A program made the position numbers and the translations under genes. A DNA stretch of 31,690 nucleotides from Nitrospira sp. (GTDB taxonomy: Bacteria; UBA9089; CG2-30-40-21; SBAY01), in the NCBI GenBank assembly GCA_005239945.1, contig SBAY01000239.1:1-31690 (forward strand), read 5' to 3'. Under the pieces are notes generated by a model, which was given only the letters and a program-made list of their open reading frames with translations, did not search any database and was not told the DNA's origin. This document shows, one piece after another, positions 1-12,000 of the stretch; the stretch's first letter is position 1, and every line of letters starts with the position of its first letter.

Positions 1-3000
1 GTTTGTCTGCATAATACGGATTAGGATAAACCAACGCCTTCTCAAGATTAGGCTCAAAACCGGCTCCCATCAGGATATAAAATGAAAAATCCGAGATATT
101 GGCATAAACAACCTTATTTATTGGGTCTACTTGTGATGAGGCAACTCTTTCCCATTTTGCCGTTGTTTCTGTTCCTACCAAATGATAAATGGCTAAGGAG
201 CTTGCCAGCATTGGTGGTGTTACCCCATCTACATAACCATCATCAGGATTGCTGTCCGGATAGGGGATGAAGATACGCACGGTAGTGGTAATCGTTGCAT
301 TACCACAAACCTCAAGCTTGCGTAATGTCCCTTCTACACGGTTTATCCTCGGGTCTGCATCATCCTTCGCATTGCCGGCAAGAACTATGTCAGCCGTAGA
401 AGTCCCCGAGGTATCTATTTCAATATAGCCTTCTCCGGTTAGACTACCGGTTCCCACCTTTACTTGTGTCTTACCGTCATCAGCAACAATAGTTCCAGAA
501 GTGTTGGTAGCTAACGGCAAAATAGTAACTGAACAAGTCGTAGAGGTATTTACACCTAAAGCGGTAATGACTACTGAGGTAGTAGTATCATTTTGCTTGA
601 AGAAGAAGACTAAATTACTTGTTCCTGCAATAGAAAATGTACCAGTAACGGTCCATTCAACACCTGAAGATGAAGGAGCGAATCTGGATTGGGCATTACC
701 ACTTACAACAATAGTTGTATTCGCAACAGCAGGATTCCCAAATCCATCTTGCGTCTGAATAGTCATTGTTCCCGCCATACCTGTAGTGCAAGTAGCCGCT
801 GTTGGTTGTACAAAAGCTAATTTCTCAACCGGTCCTGGAGTAACTGTAATAATAACTGATTTAGTAATATTTCCATAAGCAGTTGTGAGAGTTCCAGAAC
901 AGGATATTGTTCCTGCTTTAAATGTTGTTATGAAACCTACAGTTGGACTTACAATACCTATATTACCAATAATACTCCATAAGTAGTTTAAATTTGGAAT
1001 TGGATTATTGTCTACATCATAACCTTGAGCTGTAAAACTATTAGTTCCTTCCACTGAAATTTCCAATATTGAAGGGATTATATTGATATAGCTTAGTCTA
1101 CCTACAGTAACTGTAATCATTCCAGTTTTATCAGAATGTCCAGTAGTATCCTCAATATTGATAGTCCCTGTTCCTACCTTCTTTGCATCAAATGTTGTCT
1201 GTGTCCCTACGATTGGTAAAACATTACCAATACCACCAGTAACTGTCCATGTCCCATTTACATCTCCAATCAGGTTATCATCTGCATCATAACCTCGACA
1301 GTAAACGGTCAAAGTCTCATCCGTAGTCATAGAATGCGTAGCAATCTCATTTCCTGCCTGATTTTCTATCTTCACTTTAGCAAGTGCACCAACATTGACA
1401 GTAATAACATCCGTTTCATCAAAATGATTTGCACTATCTTCAACTCTGATGGTTCCTGTACCTACCTTTTTAGCATCAAATGTTGTGCTTGTCCCTACTC
1501 TATGGGACATCTCACCAATACTACCGGTAACCATCCATGTACCACTTATATCCCCAATGAGATTACCATCAGCATCATAGCCTCGGCAGTAAAGTATTAA
1601 AGTCTCATTTGTAGTGAGTGCATAAGTTCCTACCTCTTTACCATCAAGATATTCTATTATCAGATATGCAATAGGTCCTGTTGGTATACCAACCTTTTCT
1701 TCTGATTTTGTGCTTTCGGATCCTAAAGTATCGTAGGCTGTTAGGGCAATATAGTACGCTATCCCATTGGTCAAACCCTGAAGGGTATAGATAGTTGAGA
1801 TTGTTTCTGTATCTATTATGGTTGTATAAATACCTGTCGATGTCCCATAGTATATCTTATAGCCAGCAATATCAGATTCAAAATTGGGGCTCCAGGAAAG
1901 ATTGAGCTTGCCGTCAGTAGCTGGATTGGTTACAGCCTGCCAAACCGGTGGTTTTGGTTGGGTATTGGTAACATTCATTGTTACTGAGGTCAGTAGCAAA
2001 GGATTATCCAAATCATTACTGATGATATTAATGATGGCAGTATATGAGCCTGGTATTTTATTATTAGCTGTAAAACAGAGAGAAATTTCTCTCTGCGAAT
2101 TAGGTGCAATTACACCTTGTATGGGATGAGCAAAAAGCCAATTGGGTTTCATAAGCCAGGAGAGGGTATTCTTCAGAATATTCACCAGTTCTGGGCTTGG
2201 CTGACTCATTGGGGCATTAATCAGTTTTGGCTCTTCTTCTGATAGATTCAAACTCCTTTCTGTAGTCCAATCATAGCAGGCATAATTCCCATTCCAATAG
2301 ACTACCTTGCCTCTAAATTCAGATTCATAAGCAACAATCTTATCACAGCCACTCTTGAACTCTGCTATTGTAACTGCTCCTCTTTCTCTATCTGCCTCAG
2401 CCCTATCATGGTCATAGTGGCCAGGGCTAAATAGGCTGCCTTTTGGATAGCCTCCATAAGGACCATTCATAATTGGATGCTGTGAATCAATTACTTCAAA
2501 TCTGCTGGAGTCTATATTATCACCATAATCTGATGATCTGACAAGTTCAGCCAAAAGAGGATCATCTGGATCCCCAAGTGAATCCCATCCTGTAACCAAT
2601 AGAGAACCATCTTGTTGAAGATATTCCTTTAATGCATCATATTCTGCTTGAGTAATTGCCCTATCACTGTTATAGAAGATGATTACTGGATATTGTGAAA
2701 GTAATGGTAAATTAGAGGTATAAAGATGGCTTCGGTTATTATTCAAAAGAGCATAAGTAATTTCCATCTCATCCAAGATATAGGTGATTGCCTCAAGTTG
2801 CATATCATCAGAGATAAGGGCCACTGAACCCATCTTTATGGGATAAAGACCAAACCTTAAATCACCACTACCAGTATTTTTAATGGTTATACTTGAAGTT
2901 GCACTTCCCTCTTGTGGTAGAGTGAGATTAAAGGATGATGGCTCAATCCCTATTTGGGGAATTTTTCTGACAAGAATACCAATCCCTATTTTCCAACTAT

Positions 3001-6000
3001 GGCCATGTAAGTCAGTGGCAATCAGGGTTAAGAGAGCCAGATGATTATCAGGACAGCGAGAATCAATACTGAAGGTAAATTTTCCTATAGCTCTTCCACT
3101 GATAGGAATGGTTCCAAAGGATAAAGAGGAAGTGCCCATAGTGATATAGGCATCAGTGGTAGAGAGTGTTCCATATACATCCATAGCATCTACCTGACCT
3201 GAATTAGTCAGGATAACAGTCATCTCTATTGTTTCCCCAGGATTTGGTATCCCATCACCATTCAAGGTATGAGTGGCATACTCAATGATAGGAACAAGTA
3301 AAACAATCATTGTAGCTGGAATAGATATATTTTGATCATTACTTTCTATCAAGAGAGAGCCAGTATAAGTTCCAGGCGGTCTAAATCCATCAAAAGAGCA
3401 AGTGACTACTTCAGATGAAAATGCAGAGATAGTGCCTGAGGAGGGGGATACAGAAAGCCAATCTGCCTGGGATGGCCCAATTGTCCCATGCCCCTTATCT
3501 GGGATAATGTCATCATCAAATTCAAATATCATATCCATATTGCCATCATCACCACCTAACATACTTAATGGAACAGAGAAACCAAGCTCAAGGGGATTAA
3601 AAGGAACAGTAAATGTTCCTGTAAACCTATCAGCAATAATATCCCATACAGCAATTTCCCACTCTTCTTTCCCAATACTTTTCTCCAAACCAATACCAAA
3701 ATCTATTCCTATATCGTAAAATCGTTCACCTGTATATGGGTTCTGATCTGTATCCAACCCAATGGCACCTCCATATCCATATGAAGTTTCAGGAACTGGC
3801 GAAGCAAAGAAGATTTGCAAATAAAGTTCTCCTCCAGCAACCTTTGCCTCTATCCTGCTCACATCTATTGGATTGCCTTCTTCTGGGTCAAAGAGAACCA
3901 TAGACCCCGTTCCACCTGCTGGCTTGATGTTAAAGATTAAATCCCTGGTGCCCTTGTTTGTGATAGTAAGACTTCTTGTTTCTCTCTGGTTCTGCTCAAG
4001 AGAAATCATAAATGAATCAGGTTCAACCTCAATCTCTGGCAAACCAAAAACAGGTATGGTCATTGCTCCTGTCCAGGTAAGACCTGTTTTATCAACAAGT
4101 TCCAGGAGAAACACAACCTCATAATCCGGAGCATCTATTCCTACATCAAATCCAAAGGAGAAGGTGATTGTTGCTTGAGAATTAACAGTACCAAATGAGA
4201 AGAAGTTTTGATGGAGGGTAATATTCGAATCGCGTGTAGTTATGGTTCCTCTTAAATTTATAGCCTCAATCCTACCTTTATTAAGCAAAATAGCACTTAT
4301 TGTCCCTGCTTCACCAGGACTTAGGATTCCATCACCATTTGTCTCTGTTCCCAAGGTATATGTGGCAATTGTAAGGAATGGAGATGGTGTAACTGTCATA
4401 GTAGCAAAGATTGGGATTTCTGGCTTTTGCAAATCATTGCTTAAGATATATAAGGTTGCACCATATCTTCCCTCTTCCAGTTCATCAGCATCAAAGTTAA
4501 GGAGAATATCCATATATGACCCAGGACTTACCACACCTTCTGAAGGATTTACTTCCAACCATACGGGTTTAGGCTCATCAACCTCAGAAGGCGATATCTC
4601 AATTGCCAACTCATTGTGAATATAAAAAGTATTGTAGGCAATCTGAAGGCCTATGGTCCCACTTCCATTCTGAATACCTATGGTAGCACTGTCAGTTGGA
4701 GAACTCATTGATTGGTATTGATAGATAATCTCTCCTGACTTCTTCAAGATTATCTGGAAGGTATATGGACCTCCGTTACTGTGATGAGGAACATTAATGT
4801 AGCTAATCACTAAGGTATCTAGCCCATTTGACCAATAATAGGCAGAACCACTATCCCTAAAATCTAAATCATCCCAGAAGGGGGCAATTAAATTATATGG
4901 AGCAGAGATGTTCGGAATAGAATCATTACTAAAATTTGTAGAATTACTTGTAAAACTGATAAAACCATTGGTACAGAACCGAAAGGTATTAAAGGTAGTT
5001 CCGTAGAATGGGAAGTTAAATCCAATATCAAATGGACCAACATTACTATCATCATAAATATTTGTAATCTTTGTTCCAATTCCTGTAATGTCAATCCAGT
5101 TGTAAGTTGGGCCGTAAAGTTCATCACTATCTTGCCAGCTATATCCCGATTCATCAGGACCACCTGAGCTAAGGGTAAATGGAGAACCATCTCCAAAACT
5201 TTCTGATTTCTTTGCCAATGAATTACCTTCGGATATAGACAATTCGCTGGATATATCAAGTGATGATGGAAACAATCCCAAATTTTTTCTATTTCTACTG
5301 TCAATGAAAAATTTTAAATCTGAAGTGCCATCATTCTTGATAGTCATCGTTCTGCTAGTAATCTTTCCTTGAGATAAATCTACCTCAAAAGAAGTCGGTG
5401 TCACACTAATGTGTGGAACCCCTATGATAGTAATTCCAAAGGTATCCTTCCAACTTCTACCTAATGAGTCAGTAATATCTAATGTAAATTTTACATGGTG
5501 GTTATCAGGACAATTACTTGTAATCATAAAGGTAAAGTTATCTTGTGCGATAGTGATACTGCCAGAGGTAATAGTGCCAAAATAGATATTATTATCAATT
5601 ATTGTAGTGTAGGTATCTTGAGTAGATATCGTTCCACACACCCCATAGGCATCAATCCTGCCTATATTTTTCAGACTAATCTTTGCTTCTATACTCTCAC
5701 CTGGGCTTGGTATACCATTTTTATCAGTATCAAACTCAATGGTATATGTGGCATATTCAATTATAGGCTCTGGGGTGACAATTAAAGTGACTGAAACGGT
5801 AATTATTCCTTCATCTGGGTCATTGAAGTGAATGAATATATCGGCTGTATGGGTTCCTTGGTTTACCTTTGCATCAAAGGTAACAATCAAGTTCTTCTTG
5901 GAAAGAGATGCTACTGTACCTCTTGCAGGTTCTATAGAAAGCCAATCAGCAGAAGAAATAGGCAGTTCAATCTCATATTCAAGCTCAGCCCTGCCTGTGT

Positions 6001-9000
6001 TTGAGATACTTAATGTCCTTGTGGCAAGGTGATTCTGAGGCAAGGTAATATTAAAGGATGTAGGTAAAATCTCAATCTCAGGAAAGGTGAATATATTAGC
6101 TTTACAAATAGAGAGATTGTTATCATAATTGCTCTCAGGAGCAGTGGTAGTGATAGAGGCATAATTGGTAATGGTAGTTTCTCCTATAGTAATATCTGAA
6201 ACAGTGCCTGTAAGCAAGATGTAGGAATATGGGCTATAAGCAGATAGACTGCCAACATGCCAGGTAAGAATCAAGCCGGTAGATAAATTGCCAGTGATAA
6301 TTGGACTAATACCAGAGGTATTGGTAGAATATTCTACATAAGGAGGAAGGTTGTCAACTATGGTTACACTACCTGCCTCAAGTGCACCCTGATTGTTATA
6401 TTTAATCCTGTAAGTTATAGGATCGCCAAGATATCCTGAAAAAGAGTCTACCTCTTTATAAATGTAAAGGTCAGCTGCCTTTGTGCCAATATGGACTGAT
6501 GATGAGGCATAGTTGTTCTCATAATTGCTTTCAGGGATTGTGGTGGTAATGGAGGCAAAATTGGTGATGGTGGTCGAGCCTAAAATGGTATCCGAAACAG
6601 TTCCCGTAATATAGAAGAAATTTGTACTGGAACCGGGGACAACTCCTATATTCCACAAGATTAAAAGCCCTGTTGAAAGAGTGCCTGTAATGTTTGGTGT
6701 AATTCCTGAGGTATCGTATGAATAATCAACCCCTGGAGGGAGATAATCCTTAATCATCACAGAACCTGCAGAAACCATACTTTGATTTTTATACTCAATC
6801 CTATAAGTTATAGGATTACCAGCATATCCTGAAAATGAAGAGATATACTTTGAGATAGAAAGATCCGTTCTTAAAACAGTAATTTCAAACCTCTCCTGCC
6901 AACTTCTTCCTGATGAATCAATGATATTTAGGAGAAAGGGGATAATGTGACCATCAGGACAGGCAAGATCAATGCTGAATCTAAAGCCTGATGCTGTCCC
7001 TGTTCCATAAGGAGGAATTTCTCCAAACTCCTTGTGGCTATCAAGGATAGTGGTGTAAGTGGAGGTTGTAGTCAATGTAGCTGAAACTCCATAGCCATCA
7101 ACCTCGCTCACATTGACTAAGGTAATATCCATATCTATTGTTTCACCAGGACTGGGTATTCCATCGCCGGATATGGTATGGCTGTTATACCTGATTATTG
7201 GATAGGGATGGACGAACATAGTGGCATAGAGAGGATAAAGACCCTCATCTGGGTCATTGCTGATAATAATTATTGTAGCGTTATGGGTACCAGCGGATTC
7301 TCCCTCAGAGTTAAATGCCAAAGTAACATCTATGGATGAGCCATGGGTGATAGTGCCAGAAGATGGAAATGCAGAGAGCCACTTTGGCATCAACTTAAGT
7401 TCCATACCGCTTATCTTAAAGACCAAATCCTCCTGCCCCCTGTTCGATATGGTCACAAGTCTTGTTGTGGTACTTCCCTCAGGCAAGGACACAGAGAATG
7501 AACTACATGCGACCTCTACATCCGGATCCCAGATGATAGCCACTATAACCACAAACCCCTCCTCCCAGGTATTTCCATCCGTATCAGTAATGGTAAGGGT
7601 GAAGGTGGCCTGATGTTTATCAGGACAAGCAGGATCAATAGAGAATTTAAAGCCTCTTGTAACTGTTCCATCTGGCAGGATATTACCAAAATTTTTAAGA
7701 TTGTCGATTATGGTGATATAAGGACTGTTAACAGAGAGCCTCCCTGAAACATTATTGGCCATAACACCTCCTACATTCTTTAAGCTAACCTCCATTTGAA
7801 CTGTTTCACTTGGAGAGGCTATCCCATCACCATCTAATCTATAACCATCATAGATAATATTAGGAGCAGGGGTAAGTGTCATTGCTACAGGCACGCCAAT
7901 CTTTTCTTCATCTGGGTCATTGCTATAAATAGAGATTGCATCACAATATCTCCCTGACTCTAACTCATTAGGGTCAATAGTAAGGGTAATATCCATACTC
8001 TCACCTTGCGGGATTATACCACTTAATGGAGAGAGAGAGAGCCATTTCTCCATAAGATAGATGATTGCATTATGAATTACCAGAGGCATATCACCGCTCC
8101 AGTCTCCCTCGTTTAGAACATAGCCATTAACACAGACCACACCTGTTGGTTTTGTAGCTACAAATGGGTATCCATTATCCCATAAGGCAACAAGTGTTGC
8201 CCCTTCTGTAAGAGAAACCTGACAGGTAATCTCATCGCTAACCTCTTTGATTCCTATCATAATGGGGTGGTCAGTGGCGAAAGTTCCCAGATTTGTGGTA
8301 TCAAAATACATTGGACCAGGAACAAATGGGCTGTATCCATCGGTCATCAATCTCCCTTGGAGCTGCCATTCCCCTTCACCAAAGGTAGCCACAGTTAAAA
8401 CTACCCTACCACCAGAATCAACATAATCAGCTAAGAGATCACCCAATGTCTTTGGATCAGCAAAAGAAGCAGGTCCACTTAAAACTACTACAACATCATA
8501 TTCCTTAAGTTTGCTCAAGGTTGGCGTAGGGCTGGTTTCTAAAATAGGTGGTAGAATCTCCTTTTTAGCCGTTGCATCAAAATAGTCAACCCTTCCAATA
8601 TTATCGAATGACTCAAGCAAGGAACCAATGATAGTAGGTGAACCAAACTCATCAGCAAATACAAGAAGTACATCTGCTGAGGCAGTAGATGTAGAGAGGC
8701 GAAAATAACTAGTTGGTCTATAAGAAAGAAGGGGAGGAGAAAGAATATGCCTTTCTCTAACTAAATTAGAGAATCTTTCTCTTATATCCCCTGGGAAGAT
8801 AGATAAACCCTCTTTCTTACTCTCTTTAAACAATAACCCAAGAGACTCTATCATCCCACCAGAAAATAGGCTAAACTCTAAATCTTCAGTTCCATCGTTT
8901 CTAATGGTCATTGTTCTTATAGTTTTACTTCCCTGAGGGAGTGTGATATCGAACGAACCAGGAGAGATTGAGATGTCTGAGGCTTTTAAGATATCTATCA

Positions 9001-12000
9001 TAAAGCTATCTTGCCATCTATACCCCTCCGAGGTGATACTAATAGTAAAGGTAGCCAGGTGCTCAGGTGTAGAGGGGTTGATTTTAAAGCTAAATGGATC
9101 GGCTTTTGTCTCTTCAGGTAGGATATCACCAAAACTTCCATAATTATCCGTGATATTTATCCACGGGTCATCAGTAAAGATAGTAGCTTTTACTTGTGTA
9201 GCAGTAATACCCCCTGCATTTCTCAAGGCAATCTCTATATCTACCCTCTCACCAGGAGATAGCACTCCATCATTGTTTGTATCACCTATTATCTTACAAT
9301 TCTCCAAAACAACATTAGGTGCAGGACTAAGGGTCATTGCTACAGGAAGAGTAACTTCTTCTTCATCCAGGTCATTGCTGTAAATGGTAATCGTTCCAAA
9401 ATGTGTGGTTGCCTCTAACTGGCCAGAATCAAAAACAATAGTAATATCTGTACTACTGCCGGCAGGAATGATGCCAGAAAGAACAGAGAGAGAAAGCCAC
9501 TCTTCTCTGAAAGTAATATCAAAGGATGAATTGCCACTTCCTATATTAGATATACTCATCTTTCTTGTGGTCTTACTGCCTTGAGGAATGGTAATATCAA
9601 AGGAAGATGGAAAAACAGAGATATCTGGTATCCCCAAACTGAAGTTTATAATTGCATCAGGTGGAAGGATAACCTCAACCTCATCAGAATTACTATAGCC
9701 TAAAGCAGATACAGAAAGGAGATATTGGCCATTACGAAGGTTAGTAATGGTATAGCTACCATATTCATTTGTAGTTACCATACCAGAGAGAGGTCCTTTA
9801 TAATAGACTGTGGCAGAGGCAATACATAAACCTGTGTCTATATTGGTTACCTTGCCAGATATAGTGGAAAGAAATCCTACGGTAGCAGTAGCTCGCACAG
9901 TAGCAGGACTGCCCGAACCATCATCTGCATCAAGGTAGCTTGCCCTTATACTTTCTCCGTCTTGCGCCTCTAACTTACCATTTCCTGGAATTGGTGGATT
10001 ATCTGTCAAAAGGATTGTTCCTGTAAATATGTTGGTATCTGGCCCTGTCTCAATAATCCTTATTGAAGGCTCAGTATCACCACCACTTGCGGATATCCCA
10101 ACAATCCCTGTATACTCCTGCCTGGTTTGCGTTCCAGTATTTAAGTCTTTATCCATCACTGTAATTTGAATTGTATCAGAAGGGGTGTAGTAGTCTTTAT
10201 CAAGGATTATCCTCCCCTGTGATAAGATTCCTGCTAAAGGTGTTTCAGGGTCACCAAATAGATTAAGTTGATAGTAACACCACCTGATGGCAGAGTAAGG
10301 ATATTCCACACCGATAAATCCAATGTTGTCCTCCTTGGAATCTTGGTTTATTCTGCCAAGATTGAGAATCCCTTCGCCAAAGAGGCCATCAAAGAATTGT
10401 CTATCAAAATATTGGGATGGGCCATTTGTGCTGTTATGTATTCCCCAGCCATACCTTGAGTTGCCAACAATAGCAAAGGCACCGTGTGTTCCTGTAGTAA
10501 AATGTTCGGCAATCGCATCATAAGGAAGATACTCACCAGCATCTCCTCTATTGTCAAATGCACCATTATAACATCCCTGACTATAACCAAAGAAGTAGCG
10601 GTCATTGGTAAGCAGGGTATCGACATCTTTATTAAACATCCGCATATTGTAATCTACATTAGAATGTCCAAGGTGATTTATGATATGTATGCCATTATTT
10701 ATCAAAAGAATCAAATCCTCTTTCTTCCATTCTTCAGGGTAAATATCACGGTCATATAATGTGCTAACTTTCCAATCTTTAGGAAACCCAACGGTTGTAT
10801 ATCCCCAGGTATCTGTTCCATTCTTGATCTCATCTTTATAGTCTCCACCAAAGGTTGGAGGATTGGTCTCCCAGAGCAGTTCACCGACCATCAAGGCATC
10901 TTTATTGTAGAAGGTAGTTTCATAAGCAATAGTCTTTCTGACAAAATTTGAGACTTCTTCTGGCGAGTCAACTGGTGCCCTGCCAACATATACCTCTGCA
11001 TAGAAATCAATCTCTCCTCCATCTTCTCCATCATTTGGCTCTCCGTATATCCCATCCCTATCTCCATCAAAGCTGCCATCAAGACAGGCATAGTAAAGGT
11101 CAGCAGGAATATCCTTATCACTTTCTTCTTCCTCAATGCTGGCATAAAGACCTCGGTGTGGAATTATGGTGTTACCACTCTCACCACCCACATCTGCCCC
11201 ATCACCATCACCACCCAAAAGAACATAGTCAATTCCCCATGTATTGTAAGCATCGATGATGAAGTTTCTTATTCTCGTCTGTTTATCATTCCCCCCATCA
11301 GGTCTTGTACCATCATAATTGGCATAGATCCATTCAGTGGTGACAATGGTTGTTTTCACCCCTTTTCTGTTCTTATGGTTGGCTAAATCGTAAAAGGTAT
11401 ATTTACCAGATGATTTCAGTAGTTCCTCATTGGTGATGATTACATAATCGTATTGCCCAGGGGTAAGAAGGGAAGCAGTTTTGAATATTCCGTTGGCTTT
11501 TGGATAATTATCAAGTAGTTCTGGATTGTCTACTATTCCCATTTTCTTTATCTCTTGACTATCTCTGGGTAAGGCTCTTGGAGAAAGCGAAAGAGGTGAA
11601 ATACCTTTGACAGATGGGGTAGTGGACACCTCTATGGTTATTTCCTCATAGTAATAAATCCTTCCCTCATTTGGTATGTATTTAACTGGATGGAGATTTA
11701 CAAGAAGTATTCTGTATCCCTTTTTGGTCTGGCTTGAAGCAGGGGAAAAAACCTTGTCTGGAAAAGGACTGGAGGATTCATATATCCTTTTATCTGGCAA
11801 AATTATCTTCTTTTGCCCTTTGGAGCTTAGAGGTACTGGCATCTGACCAGGTTCGATAAGATAAGAGCCTTTAATATCTACCTTCTTCCCACAGATTACC
11901 TTTACATCCTTCACTTCTTTATTATAAGGGATTAGAATTCTGGCAGTCTTAAAAGGTAATACCGGTTGACCAGGTAAACCATACTCTGGTAGACCTTTCA

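Noticed and set aside
4888..5304. Minus-strand frame of 138 codons inside the giant gene
   Set aside because: It is out of frame with the giant gene, whose own frame encodes a recognisable domain here (GFNFPFYGTTFNTF).
3402..7613. Plus-strand open frames such as 3402-3719, 4242-4619 and 7257-7613
   Set aside because: They lie antisense to the continuous frame of the giant peptidase, lack recognisable domains, and are low-complexity mirror images of beta-rich repeats.
3310..9340. Dockerin domains suggested by the DTNNDG-type loops
   Set aside because: The loops occur singly at the start of Ig-like modules, not as the paired 22-residue repeats of dockerins.
10348..11145. Short minus-strand frames at 10348-10626 and 10891-11145
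   Set aside because: They overlap the C25 catalytic domain in another frame; the peptidase frame carries the catalytic residues.
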